Positions 24,600-33,753 are shown, counted from the first letter of the stretch. The stretch is DNA of 64,000 nt from an uncultured Kiloniellaceae bacterium (GCA_947500035.1 CANMQP010000014.1:62001-126000); one strand, 5' to 3'. Program-made: numbers and translations. The notes: generated from the sequence alone by a model not told the origin.

Positions 24600-25937
24600 G
24601 TGCGCAACGCACTGAGAGCCCTGGCAGGGCTCAGTCTCTGTTTCATTTCCATCTACTATTTTCTTTACCCGGCCGTCACGGTGCTCAATCAGATCAGGGA
24701 AGAGTCCTCCGCGCAATCCGGCGTCTCGGATTTCGCGGCTGATATTCACCTCTCCATCGCCGAGCCGTTTGGGGCATGGGCCCGGGATCGTGTTGAGACT
24801 GCGCGCGGCACGGAGCTGAGCCTTGCCGATATCTCCGGAACCGAATGGCCCATGTTCAGCGCGGTCTATTTTCTCTGGAGCACGGAAGAACTCGATAAAG
24901 CCTGGGTCGCGGCGGGCGGGACCGGCGGCACGAGGCCGAGCCTCTACGCGGCCGATGCCATCGAGGCGGCGGCGGAGCTGGTGGTGGACCCGGCCAACGC
25001 AAGCTGGGTGATCAGGCACTGGGGGGAGAGCTATCTCGAACGCGAGAACATATTCTACCGCATGCTGCTCATCGCCGGCCTGACCTCCTATCAGTCCATC
25101 ACCGGCAAGGCCCGGTACGAGCCCCTGCTCAGGCAGCAGGTCATCTCGCTTTCCTGGGAGCTCGATCAATCTCCCCACGGCCTGCTCGACGATTACCCGG
25201 GACAGTGTTATCCCATCGACATCCTTCCGGCCATTGCGGTCATGCAGCGCGCCGCCGCACTTCTGGAGATTGACCTGGGGAATTTCGCCGAGCGCGCGCG
25301 CCGCGGCTTCGAAGGCAGGATGCTGGACCCGGCGACGCAGCTTCCCAGTTACGTCGCGGATCCTCTCGAGGGCGTCGGCATCGGCCCGGCCAGAGGCGTG
25401 GGCATCAGTTACAAGCTGATCTGGGCGAAGGAGCTCTGGCCGGAAACCGCGAAAGCCTGGTACGGGCTCTACCAGCGGCAGTTCGTGCAGCAAGGCGCTT
25501 TGATCAGCGGCGTGCGGGAATTCCGCAAGGGCATGGACACCTATTCCTGGCTCGGCGATGTGGATTCCGGCCCCATCCTGGGCGGCTTCGGCGTGGCCGC
25601 CAGCGCCTTCGGCATCGCCGCCGCGCGGGTGAACGGAGATGCCGCGCTCGCCCACGCCCTCTCGAGCCAGGCGATCCTCGCCGCCTGGCCCCTGCCCTCG
25701 GGAAGGTTGCTGATCCCCTCGTTGCTTTCGGACCTGTCCGACGCGCCTTTTCTGGGTGAGACCGCCCTCATGTTCGTCTTCTCCCGCCCCATGAACCTGC
25801 CCGCCACCCCGGCTGAACTTACAACCCCCAGGCTGGTTTACATCCTCCTGGCCGTCGCGCTGTCGCTCGGACTGCTCGTTCTTGTCACGGGACTGCGGCT
25901 CATCCTGAGCGCCGGGAGAAAACCAAGACAAACTTGA
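24600..25937 (+). CDS. Membrane-anchored protein resembling linalool dehydratase/isomerase
   Basis: A 445-residue protein with a hydrophobic anchor at residues 8-26, a large helical extracytoplasmic part, and a C-terminal membrane segment (411-434) ending in basic residues. The segments YLERENIFYRMLLIAG (145-160) and DDYPGQCYP (197-205), and the GGFGVAASAFGIAAARVNGD stretch (328-347), line up by eye with ordered segments of linalool dehydratase/isomerase, an (alpha/alpha)6-barrel lyase. Only the second of its two functional cysteines appears kept (Cys203). GTG 24600 is the start. Function is unknown; no operon partner is adjacent. The fold call is inference from remembered sequence. Confidence 0.55.
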   Translation: MRNALRALAGLSLCFISIYYFLYPAVTVLNQIREESSAQSGVSDFAADIHLSIAEPFGAWARDRVETARGTELSLADISGTEWPMFSAVYFLWSTEELDKAWVAAGGTGGTRPSLYAADAIEAAAELVVDPANASWVIRHWGESYLERENIFYRMLLIAGLTSYQSITGKARYEPLLRQQVISLSWELDQSPHGLLDDYPGQCYPIDILPAIAVMQRAAALLEIDLGNFAERARRGFEGRMLDPATQLPSYVADPLEGVGIGPARGVGISYKLIWAKELWPETAKAWYGLYQRQFVQQGALISGVREFRKGMDTYSWLGDVDSGPILGGFGVAASAFGIAAARVNGDAALAHALSSQAILAAWPLPSGRLLIPSLLSDLSDAPFLGETALMFVFSRPMNLPATPAELTTPRLVYILLAVALSLGLLVLVTGLRLILSAGRKPRQT

Positions 25938-26085
25938 CCGCCAGCTCAGCTTCCGTCCTGGCCTCTTTGATCTTTGCACTCTCCACAACCCGGTGCGGCG
26001 CGGCACTCAAACCACACGCATTCATCGGTCAGTCCAAGGAGGTTGCAAATAGGTCGCAGTGAACAGGGACCACGTCAGATTGAGG

Positions 26086-27306
26086 TCATTGGTCTGCTTC
26101 ATTCAAGGAAAGCGTTTGCAGCTTATCGCTATGGGCCGTGCGGCGCTGGCTCTGCAGTTCCTCAGCCGAAGAAATCCGCGATGCTATGCCGGACGCAATA
26201 CGCTTGGCGCTCAGACCTGCCGCGTGAAAGAAGCCCTGGAAAATAACGCCATAGCCAGTGAACCAGAGCCCCGGATTCTTTATGTCCGCCTGGCCCATGG
26301 GGTGTAGTGGGTAGCCTTTGCCGTCCAGTGCTCCAAAATCCCCAAACAGATCCTCCAAGCCGGGCCGGTAGCCCGTGGCGCAGATCACCACATCGGGACA
26401 GATTTTGCGCCCATTGGACAACTCGGCGGCAGTGGAGGTGAAGCCCAGGGTTTCCTCCACAGCTTCAACGCGCCCCGCTTTCAATGCCGCAACGAAGCCA
26501 TCATCCAGGGCGAATGCCACGCCATCCTCGATCATACGCGTACCACCCCCCACCGAATGGCGAGGCAATCCATAGCGGCGCAAATCACCAAAGAATAACC
26601 GCTGCATGACCGCAAACATAGGATCGAGCGACCATTTAGGCAGGCCTGCGAAGAGGTTTGCCAGCCGGTGAAGCGGGAAACCGAGTACCCGGGTTGGCAA
26701 GATCGCGGGCCCGTGTCGCACGGAGACCCAAATCTGTGCGGGATCGCTACGGGACAGGTGGTTGAGAACGTCCGTGCCGGAATTCCCCGCGCCGATCACC
26801 AGAATCCTTTTACCGTCGTATGCACGGGGGTCGGCAAAGTCGGCAGCGTGGATGATCTCGCCCCCGAACACATCCATGCCCGGCCAAACCGGTGTCGCTT
26901 TCAAGCGTTCCCGCCCGGTTGCCACGATCAGATCAGAGCAATGAAAGTCGCCTTTGTTCGTCTCGACATGCCAGCCGCCCATTTTGCGATGTACCGCCAG
27001 GACACGAGTTTCCAAATGGATCTGAACGCCCAGTCCAGCGGCGTAGTTGTTCAGATACCTGACCACGCTGTCCCGGCACAGATAGGTGTCTTTATCGTAA
27101 ACCATTTGGCCACCGGGGAGCCGCACGAACCGGCGGTGGATATTCAGGCGCAACCGGGGGTGACGTGTCCGCCAAGGGGTGGCAATCCGCTCTGAGGCTT
27201 CCAGAACAGTGACATCGATACCCCGCGTGCGCAGCTCCTTTGCTGCGGCAAGGCCGGACAGTCCCGCGCCGATGACGATGGCGTTCGCCGTTTGCTTCGG
27301 TTTCAT
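26086..27306 (-). CDS. FAD-dependent NAD(P)-binding monooxygenase-like protein
   Basis: A 406-residue class B flavoprotein. The FAD loop AIVIGAGLSGLAAAKEL is at the N-terminus; the second dinucleotide loop RILVIGAGNSGTDVLNHLS is near residue 170; a late ATGY motif (VICATGYRPGLEDL) is present. This arrangement is that of YUCCA/FMO-type N- or C-oxidising enzymes and of putative indole-pyruvate monooxygenases. The strict Baeyer-Villiger fingerprint is absent. It lies 128 bases downstream of a homocysteine methyltransferase-like gene on the same strand and could be cotranscribed with it. The substrate is unknown. Confidence 0.8.
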   Translation of the reverse strand: MKPKQTANAIVIGAGLSGLAAAKELRTRGIDVTVLEASERIATPWRTRHPRLRLNIHRRFVRLPGGQMVYDKDTYLCRDSVVRYLNNYAAGLGVQIHLETRVLAVHRKMGGWHVETNKGDFHCSDLIVATGRERLKATPVWPGMDVFGGEIIHAADFADPRAYDGKRILVIGAGNSGTDVLNHLSRSDPAQIWVSVRHGPAILPTRVLGFPLHRLANLFAGLPKWSLDPMFAVMQRLFFGDLRRYGLPRHSVGGGTRMIEDGVAFALDDGFVAALKAGRVEAVEETLGFTSTAAELSNGRKICPDVVICATGYRPGLEDLFGDFGALDGKGYPLHPMGQADIKNPGLWFTGYGVIFQGFFHAAGLSAKRIASGIASRISSAEELQSQRRTAHSDKLQTLSLNEADQ

Positions 27307-27434
27307 TTTTGTATCCTTGGAAAAGCGCAGCTAAAGCGGTTCGACATTGTGCCGGGGTCTTTTATACCGCTCTGACTCTCTGATTTGATGCGCTCTTGAA
27401 TAGAAAAAATCGATCAAGCTTTTCTGACACCGCT

Positions 27435-28379
27435 TTACGCGGCCAGCGACTTGCAGATTTGTGATAAGTGTCTGTGGTCGGTGCCGCAGCAGCCGCCGAA
27501 TACTTTTAAGTTCGGCAGCAATCGGCGCAGGTCTCTGTATTGTTCGCCGAGTTCAACCGGATCACCGTCATCAAGCGTTTCGCAGCAATCGAGCTCCGCA
27601 TGCGACATGCGGGAGGCGTTCGCCCTCACCCCGGCAATGCGCTCAATCCAATCAGCGCCTTTGGGAATTACTTTCATGAAATGATCCGGGTGCGCACAGT
27701 TGATCATGAAATAGGCGGGCTCTCTCCTGGCCTGCGCATCAACTTGCGCAATGGCATCGCAAAGCATTTCTCCGGTCGGCAAACGTCCGTTGGTTTCCAG
27801 TGTGAAACTGATGACGCACGGCACCGCTGCCGCCGCTGCCGCATTTGCAATTCCGACCGCTTCGGGGACGTTGGTGATGGTGAGCGCGGTGATCATGTCC
27901 ACGCCGCTTTTCGCGAAGACGCCGATCTGAAAAGCATGGTAGCTCTCCGCGTCGTTGACACTCATGATGGTTTTGGGATCGTAGCCGTCGCCACGCGGAC
28001 CAACCACACCGTTGACGAGCACATTCAGCCCCTGGCCGAACTCGCGCCGCAGGGTCATCGCCGATTGGACGGCTTCATCATTCACGCAGGTTAGATGATC
28101 CAGGTCGTGCCCGAGTTCCCGACCCCAGTCAGGATTGGCACGCCATGTGTTTGTATCCAGCACAAAGCCTGTGTTGTTTTTTCGGGCAAGGTCGAAGATG
28201 GGCGCGAAGTACTCCTCGATTGCGGCACGACCCTCGGCATTTCGCGCCAGCGGGTAAGCTGCGAAGCAGGGCATATCGAAGCCCTTGTTGAACAGCAGCC
28301 ATGTTTCGAAGCCCGCATCCGTCAAAAACAGCTGGTGCGACTCATGGGGCATCTTGGAACTCGTCATCTTCATTTCCAT
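27435..28379 (-). CDS. Homocysteine S-methyltransferase family protein
   Basis: A 314-residue (beta/alpha)8-barrel protein. The zinc ligands are visible as Cys228 (INCAHPDH) and the Cys297-Cys298 pair in FGGCCGTDHRH; the N-terminal LFLTDAGFETWLLF replaces the usual DGG-type opening. The family transfers methyl groups from S-methylmethionine, betaine or related donors to homocysteine or other thiols. The gene is divergent from a GlxA-type AraC regulator 178 bases away, which may control it. Three in-frame ATGs within six codons leave the exact start open. Confidence 0.83.
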   Translation of the reverse strand: MEMKMTSSKMPHESHQLFLTDAGFETWLLFNKGFDMPCFAAYPLARNAEGRAAIEEYFAPIFDLARKNNTGFVLDTNTWRANPDWGRELGHDLDHLTCVNDEAVQSAMTLRREFGQGLNVLVNGVVGPRGDGYDPKTIMSVNDAESYHAFQIGVFAKSGVDMITALTITNVPEAVGIANAAAAAAVPCVISFTLETNGRLPTGEMLCDAIAQVDAQARREPAYFMINCAHPDHFMKVIPKGADWIERIAGVRANASRMSHAELDCCETLDDGDPVELGEQYRDLRRLLPNLKVFGGCCGTDHRHLSQICKSLAA

Positions 28380-28557
28380 TCAGGTTTCTAGAATTACGGT
28401 AAGCCGGGGCAGGCATGTGATGCGGGCTGGAGTGCGTTTTCTTCCGCGCTCTCAACCAACGGCATTTGCAAGACATGCGTCCATCTCTGCGACGTTATTG
28501 CCAGAAGAGCATGCGCCGTGATATGCCGTGAAATGACAAAAACGGTGAAAATCGGAC

Positions 28558-29604
28558 ATGCCAATGGAATTCACCCACAAGGTCTGCCGGACCGCTGTTG
28601 TGGCCATATCCTGCGCCGGAACCTCAACCCTCTTCTCCATCCTTGATGCGCTGGCGTCGGTCGGGCGCGACTGGGAAATGCTGCATGGTGTGCAGCCCAA
28701 ACCGCCGGTTTTTGAGGCGGCGCTGCTGACACTGGATGGAGAGCCGTATTTCGACGTCAATGGCCGGCTGATCACGCCGGATGGCCGTTTGAAGGATTTC
28801 GGGCAGCCGGATCTTGTCATCATTCCCGATCTGCACTTTGCCCCCGATAGGCAACCGCCGGAAGCCTTCGACAAGCTGATACCCTGGCTGCTTCAGGCGC
28901 ATTCCGATGGCGCAATGATGGCATCGGTGTGCTCGGGGGCTTTGTTGCTTGCCGCTACCGGCCTGTTGAACGGTCTGGACGCGACGAGCCACTGGAGCTT
29001 TTGCGACGTCATCGCGCGGCGGTTTCCCGAGGTCAGGATGCAGCGCGCACGAATACTGATCCCGGCGGGCGAAGGGCACCGGATTGTGACGGCGGGCGGA
29101 GCGTCAGCCTGGGGTGATCTGGTGTTGTATCTGGTCGGCCGGATCGCGGGTCTCGAAGAGGCAAGACGCATTGCCAAAGTGTATTTGCTGCAGCCGCACA
29201 GCGAAGGTCAGTTGCACTATGCTTCCCTGCTCGCAGGGGCCCAGCATGAAGACGGCCTGGTTGCCGAGGCCCAGATGTGGGCTGCGGAAAATTACGCCAT
29301 GGCGTCTCCGGTCGCCGCTATGGCGCAACGCAGCGGCTTGTCCGAGCGCAGTTTGCTGCGGCGGTTTCGCAAGGCGACCGGGCATACGCCGGTTGACTAC
29401 ATTCAGACACTGAGAATCGAAGAAGCCAAGCAGATGCTGGAAACCACAGATATGCCGATTGAAGATATCGCCGACGAAGTTGGCTACAGCGAAACCTCAA
29501 GTTTTCGAAATGCCTTTCGCCGGCATGTAGGAATGCCGGCTTCTACTTATCGCAAGAAACGCCTGTCACTGATCCCGCTCCTTTCCAGCGAACCAGACGC
29601 ATAA
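28558..29604 (+). CDS. GlxA family regulator (DJ-1/PfpI domain plus AraC HTH)
   Basis: A 348-residue two-domain regulator. Residues 1-190 form a DJ-1/PfpI-like domain with the nucleophile-elbow cysteine in MASVCSGALLLAATGLL. Residues about 235-335 hold the AraC double helix-turn-helix (MAQRSGLSERSLLRRFRKAT; then IADEVGYSETSSFRNAFRRH). The family commonly activates catabolism of quaternary amines or amino acids. It faces away from the homocysteine methyltransferase-like gene, whose substrate class (methylated sulfur or nitrogen compounds) would fit. Confidence 0.88.
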   Translation: MPMEFTHKVCRTAVVAISCAGTSTLFSILDALASVGRDWEMLHGVQPKPPVFEAALLTLDGEPYFDVNGRLITPDGRLKDFGQPDLVIIPDLHFAPDRQPPEAFDKLIPWLLQAHSDGAMMASVCSGALLLAATGLLNGLDATSHWSFCDVIARRFPEVRMQRARILIPAGEGHRIVTAGGASAWGDLVLYLVGRIAGLEEARRIAKVYLLQPHSEGQLHYASLLAGAQHEDGLVAEAQMWAAENYAMASPVAAMAQRSGLSERSLLRRFRKATGHTPVDYIQTLRIEEAKQMLETTDMPIEDIADEVGYSETSSFRNAFRRHVGMPASTYRKKRLSLIPLLSSEPDA

Positions 29605-29659
29605 GCGGAGGTCCGGATGGCGGGACCTTTGAGACATTCGTCAAATGTGACCGAGTTGT

Positions 29660-29749
29660 TGGTTGCAACGACGGGACTCGAACCCGTATCCCATCAGTCA
29701 CACAATAAGTGTCAGATTCCGAAGGCTTTATCCATTGAGCTAGGCTGCA
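29660..29749 (-). tRNA. tRNA-like sequence with encoded CCA, aberrant anticodon region
   Basis: Read on the minus strand, a near-complete tRNA frame is present: acceptor halves TGCAGCC (29749-29743) and CGTTGCA (29670-29664) with two imperfect pairs, a D-arm-like GCTCAATGGATAAAGC (29740-29725), a perfect T-arm ACGGG-TTCGAGT-CCCGT (29687-29671), a discriminator A and an encoded CCA (29662-29660). The interval between D-arm and T-arm is 37 bases, too long for a class I tRNA, and forms only a weak ACAC/GTGT hairpin (29712-29700) instead of a proper anticodon stem. It could be a decayed tRNA, a class II tRNA with odd pairing, or a tRNA-like remnant. No anticodon is assigned. Confidence 0.35.
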
Positions 29750-29868
29750 TGTGTTCGTGATTTGCAGCGGCGGTCGCGGATGATCTCTATTCGAGAGTCG
29801 GGTAATGAGCAACCCCCGACACAATTTCGCTCGACACAAACATCCTGGAAGAGGCTGTTGAAATTGGG

Positions 29869-30756
29869 TCACTTACTGCGTCTATCCCTCATCGCACTAC
29901 GCAAGCTGTTCCCGAAGACTGCGTGAATGGTTGCTGATACGTGAGAAACGTTGCGGGCTTCCTCGTTTGAGCGGTGAATCGAAATGGCTACATCTTTCAA
30001 TGGCGGCAATCCAACCTGCCCATCTACGATGCGCAGACTGTCAGGTATGCAGGATGCTTCCATGACGGCCACTGCTGAGCCACTGAGCAACGCGCTTTCA
30101 ATCAGGCTGATGCTCCGGGTCGAATAGGCCACGCGCCATTTTCTGTCGGTTTGCCTGAGAGATTCCAGCGCGATTTCCCGGCTGATACAGTTAGCTGGCC
30201 ATAGAATCAGCGACAAATCATCATCGGGGTCGTTTATGTAGCCCGGCGATGCCACCCAGTGAAGGGGTTCATAACACAGGATTTGTCCCGAGACTGCGTC
30301 AGGTGCGTGAACTGCGATGGCAATGTCCAGGTCTCTGCTGTCAAGCATCCTCAGCAAATCGGGCGTGTTTTCGCAAACGACTTCGATCTGAAGCCGCGGG
30401 TGTTCCGCTTCGATGACCGACAGAATTTTCGGCAACACCAAAGTCGCATAATCGTCCGGAGCGCCAATGCGAATGCGCCCTTCAGCTTCGGGGTGCCGTA
30501 TCTGAGAGAGTGCGGCGTCGTTCGCCAAGAGGATACGGTTCGCATAGACCTTAAGGGCCTCGCCTGTTGGCGTGATTGAGACGGATTGGCGGGTCCTGTC
30601 AAACAGCGGCCTGCCGACGATTTCCTCGAGCCGTTTGATCTGCAGGCTGACAGCGGACTGTGTCCGCGACAGCGATTCCGCGGCCTTGGTAAAGTTCAGG
30701 TGGGCCGCAACAGCCACGAACGACCTCAATAGATCAATTTCGAGATCACGTCTCAT
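29869..30756 (-). CDS. LysR family transcriptional regulator
   Basis: A 295-residue LysR-type regulator. The N-terminal helix-turn-helix is LLRSFVAVAAHLNFTKAAES and LSRTQSAVSLQIKRLEEIVG; the C-terminal two-lobed effector domain starts near residue 90 (GRIRIGAPDDYATLVLPKIL). It is divergent from the aldolase/HAD/aminotransferase operon across an AT-rich 210-base region with three ATAATAAC repeats, and is its probable regulator. Confidence 0.9.
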   Translation of the reverse strand: MRRDLEIDLLRSFVAVAAHLNFTKAAESLSRTQSAVSLQIKRLEEIVGRPLFDRTRQSVSITPTGEALKVYANRILLANDAALSQIRHPEAEGRIRIGAPDDYATLVLPKILSVIEAEHPRLQIEVVCENTPDLLRMLDSRDLDIAIAVHAPDAVSGQILCYEPLHWVASPGYINDPDDDLSLILWPANCISREIALESLRQTDRKWRVAYSTRSISLIESALLSGSAVAVMEASCIPDSLRIVDGQVGLPPLKDVAISIHRSNEEARNVSHVSATIHAVFGNSLRSAMRDRRSK

Positions 30757-30966
30757 CGCGCGTTATTTCCATTCTTAATAACAATAATGATAATAACTCG
30801 TTTTGATAATAACGATAAGACCCGTAATGCTACACCTCGGGATAGCGAGATATCTCGGCAGCTGTGCCTGGAACAACCGGTGACACAGGCACAGGCTCCA
30901 TGGGCTTCGCTTGGCGGAGAGACAGGCGAGGACCGTCAGCCTTGCCACACGAGAGGCTAGGGTGAA
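30757..30966. promoter_or_regulatory. AT-rich divergent promoter region with ATAATAAC repeats
   Basis: Between the lysR gene and the aldolase operon. AT-rich repeats cluster at about 30775-30820: TTAATAACA, GATAATAACTCG, GATAATAACG. The region is unusually A+T-rich for this window and probably contains the LysR binding sites and both promoters; no single -35/-10 pair stands out. Confidence 0.45.
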
Positions 30967-31680
30967 ATGAATGAAACAGAGTTACGGGAGGATTTCGCGG
31001 CGGCCCATCGCATTTTCGCGATAGAAGGTCTGAACGAAGGCACCTGGACGCATCTCAGCTGCAGACTTGCCGCGGAGAACCGCTACCTGGTCACGCCCGG
31101 CGACACGCATTTCTCAATGCTGCAGGCCAGCTCCCTGCTTCTGTACGACAGAGGCGGGCAACTGCTGTCGGGAAACGGCAAGGCAAACCATGATGCCGTG
31201 CCGATACATCTTCCGCTCTATGAAGCGAGGCCGGACATCACATGTATCCTGCACTTCCATTCCCCGCACGCGGCGGCCCTGACGGTTTTGAAAGCAAGCC
31301 GGTTTGACACGCGGCTCAGCCAGACGGCGGCTTACTTCCATGGGAAAATCTCTTACCTCGACAGCTATGCCGTGCCCCGAACCAATGCGGACGAGGGGCT
31401 GCAAATGGCACGGGCGCTTGGCCGGAAGAAGGTGCTTTTCATGAAGAACCACGGCGTCCTGGTTGCGGCCTCCACTTTGGCCGATGCAGTGGTCTCGTCC
31501 TATCAGCTTGAGAGAGCCTGTCAGCTTCAGGTTGTGGCGATGGCCACCGGCGCGGACATGGCAGAAATGGACGAACAATATGTCGAGTTTCTGGCGGCGG
31601 AAGACTGCAATGGCGAGCCTGGATACTTCGCGGGCATGAAACGCCTGCTGGACCTCAAGCAACCCGATTTCAGGCTTTAG
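30967..31680 (+). CDS. Class II aldolase/adducin family protein
   Basis: A 237-residue zinc-dependent aldolase-fold protein. LNEGTWTHLSCRL, the ILHFHSPHAAALTVL segment with the two metal-binding histidines, and MKNHGVLVAA with the third are the family elements. Members cleave or epimerise sugar phosphates, or decarboxylate and dehydrate small keto-compounds. It is first in a three-gene operon with a HAD hydrolase and a class V aminotransferase, all within 11 bases of each other. The substrate is unknown. Confidence 0.87.
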   Translation: MNETELREDFAAAHRIFAIEGLNEGTWTHLSCRLAAENRYLVTPGDTHFSMLQASSLLLYDRGGQLLSGNGKANHDAVPIHLPLYEARPDITCILHFHSPHAAALTVLKASRFDTRLSQTAAYFHGKISYLDSYAVPRTNADEGLQMARALGRKKVLFMKNHGVLVAASTLADAVVSSYQLERACQLQVVAMATGADMAEMDEQYVEFLAAEDCNGEPGYFAGMKRLLDLKQPDFRL

Positions 31681-31690
31681 GAAAACACTG

Positions 31691-32401
31691 ATGAAGACCT
31701 TGGAAAGCCTTTTTCAGGACGCTGAGACGACGACGCTCACATTCGATTGCTACGGAACGCTGGTCGATTGGGAAGGCGGCGCCGCTGCCGCACTGCGGGG
31801 CATCTATGGCTATTCAAACGCGCTCGTTTCACAGGATCAGTTGATTCAGATGTTCCTGGAGCTCGACGCTCTGGAAATCCGGAAGAATGTATTTCCTTAC
31901 AGCAGGGTTCTGGAAAATGTAGCAGACCGGATTTCCGAAAAACTCCTGGGGCAGGCACAGCCAGGACGCGGAATCGAGTTTGCCGACTCCTTACCGGACT
32001 GGCCGGTCTTCGATGAAACCAACGCTGCGCTTGCAGAACTTGCAACGCGGTTTCGCCTGGCAATCATTTCCAATGTGGACGACAGTCTTTTGGCGCGGAC
32101 ACTCCAAAAAATAGCTGTCCCGTTCGACGCCGTTGTAACGTCCGAGCAGGTGCGGTCCTACAAGCCTGACGTATCGATTTTCAAGGAAGCGCTGCGCCGG
32201 CTCGATGAAAGACCGGACAAGATCGTCCACGTCGCGGAAGGACTGTGCGAAGCCGTTCCGGCAACAAAACTTGGCATGCGCAGCGTCTGGGTCAGGCGTT
32301 CCAATCGCTCTGACGACGGCAGCGGCGCGAGACCTGGCGCAACTGCCCGGAATCTGGCCGAGGTGGTTCAGGCGTCTTTACCCCGGGTGAAAAGGATTTA
32401 A
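31691..32401 (+). CDS. HAD superfamily hydrolase (haloacid dehalogenase type II-like)
   Basis: A 236-residue HAD protein. It has the nucleophile motif TFDCYGTLVDWE (Asp19), a helical cap, IISNVDD (Ser127) for motif II, SYKPD with Lys158 for motif III, and VHVAEGLCEAVPATKLGMRS as the acidic-loop region. The pattern is close to 2-haloacid dehalogenase-like proteins, but motif I with D-x-Y rather than D-x-D also fits a non-phosphatase role. It sits in the middle of the aldolase/aminotransferase operon. Confidence 0.82.
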   Translation: MKTLESLFQDAETTTLTFDCYGTLVDWEGGAAAALRGIYGYSNALVSQDQLIQMFLELDALEIRKNVFPYSRVLENVADRISEKLLGQAQPGRGIEFADSLPDWPVFDETNAALAELATRFRLAIISNVDDSLLARTLQKIAVPFDAVVTSEQVRSYKPDVSIFKEALRRLDERPDKIVHVAEGLCEAVPATKLGMRSVWVRRSNRSDDGSGARPGATARNLAEVVQASLPRVKRI

Positions 32402-32404
32402 GTC

Positions 32405-33574
32405 GTGATCGATATCGAGAAACTCCGTTTGGACACCCCGAGCTGTGAGAAGGTGCTGCACTTCAACAATGCCGGTTCGTCCCTCATGCCTACGCCGGTT
32501 TTCGATGCGCTCCAACGTGTGCTGCGCGACGAGAACGAGGTCGGCGGATACGAAGCCGAAAGGCGGGCGCAGGACGATATCCAGGCTTTCTACAGCGAGT
32601 TTGCCGCTCTTCTGAATGCCGAACCCGAAGAGATCGCATTCGTCGAGAATGCAACCCGTGCCTGGGACATGGCGTTCTACGGTCTGCATTTGAAGCCGGG
32701 AGACAGGGTGATCACCCACGGGTCCGAATACGCGTCCAATTACCTCGCGCTCCTGCAACAGTCACGCCGCCTAGGGTTTGAAATCGATCTGGTCCCCTCG
32801 GACGAGTCGGGCCAGATCGATGTCGATGCGTTGGACGAGATGATCGGACCTCGGACAAAACTGATCGCGATCACGCATGTGCCGACACAGGGCGGCCTGG
32901 TGAACCCTGCCGCCGAGGTGGGGAACATCGCGAGGAAACACGGCGTTCTTTACCTGCTGGATGCCTGTCAATCCGTCGGGCAGATTGACGTGAATGTCGC
33001 GGAGATCGGCTGCGATATTCTGTCCGGCACGGGGCGCAAGTTCCTGCGCGGTCCGAGAGGCACGGGATTTCTCTATGTCCGGAAAAGTATCCTCGAGAAG
33101 ATAGACCCGCCCTTTATCGACCTCTTGTCCGCGAAATGGACCGGGGCGAACAGCTTTGAGTTTGCCAAAGGTGCGAAGCGCTTTGAAAACTGGGAAAGCT
33201 ACGTCGCCGGCCGCGTCGGTCTGATGGCAGCCGTCCGCTATGCGCGAAAGGTCGGGATCGCCAACATCGAGGCCCGTGTGACCGGGCTTGCGCAGGACCT
33301 GCGCGCTGCGCTTTCAGCGATCGAAGGTGTTTCTCTGCATGACCTGGGCCAGAAAAAATGCGGGATCGTCACCTTTACGAAAGACGGCATCGACCCCAAG
33401 ACCATTGCGGATAGTCTTCGGGCCGATAGGATCAACGTCTCCGTCTCCCCTATCACCTGCGCACGCCTCGATCTCGAGCCGCGCAATCTCCAGGCTTTGA
33501 CCCGGGCTTCCGTGCATTACTTCAACACGCAGGATGAGATCGTCCGTTTTGTCGACGCGGTAAAAGAGGCGTAA
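32405..33574 (+). CDS. Class V aminotransferase/cysteine desulfurase-fold PLP enzyme
   Basis: A 389-residue PLP enzyme. The cofactor aspartate is in LLDACQSVGQ (Asp187) and the Schiff-base lysine is Lys212 in GTGRKFLRGPRGTGFLY; HFNNAGSSLMP near the N-terminus binds substrate. The C-terminal part resembles isopenicillin-N-epimerase and C-S or C-N lyase-like members rather than cysteine desulfurases, since no catalytic Cys loop is seen. GTG 32405 follows AAGGA and lies three bases after the HAD stop. With the aldolase and HAD genes it suggests breakdown of an amino-containing, possibly phosphorylated or halogenated, compound. Confidence 0.85.
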   Translation: MIDIEKLRLDTPSCEKVLHFNNAGSSLMPTPVFDALQRVLRDENEVGGYEAERRAQDDIQAFYSEFAALLNAEPEEIAFVENATRAWDMAFYGLHLKPGDRVITHGSEYASNYLALLQQSRRLGFEIDLVPSDESGQIDVDALDEMIGPRTKLIAITHVPTQGGLVNPAAEVGNIARKHGVLYLLDACQSVGQIDVNVAEIGCDILSGTGRKFLRGPRGTGFLYVRKSILEKIDPPFIDLLSAKWTGANSFEFAKGAKRFENWESYVAGRVGLMAAVRYARKVGIANIEARVTGLAQDLRAALSAIEGVSLHDLGQKKCGIVTFTKDGIDPKTIADSLRADRINVSVSPITCARLDLEPRNLQALTRASVHYFNTQDEIVRFVDAVKEA

Positions 33575-33718
33575 AGGAAAGCGGACGTCGGAATCATTTC
33601 CGCAAAGCGCAAAAAAGTTCGCACTGCGGACACAAACCTACGACCAAAACCACCCGGTCAATAACGATCATTTGTGCCACTCCACCCCGCCCCACGTGAG
33701 ATCAGCCACATAGCCCCA

Positions 33719-33753
33719 CAAAAAAACCCGGCACACGCGAACGCACGCCGGGG
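33719..33753 (-). terminator. Rho-independent terminator of ohr
   Basis: On the minus strand CCCGGCGTGCG and CGTGTGCCGGG fold around a TTCG tetraloop and are followed by a run of seven Ts. It lies about 20 bases after the ohr stop codon. Confidence 0.85.

Noticed and set aside
29543-29872. 109-codon minus-strand frame over the tRNA-like region
   Set aside because: It has no family-like sequence and simply reads across the tRNA-like locus and the 3' end of the GlxA gene.
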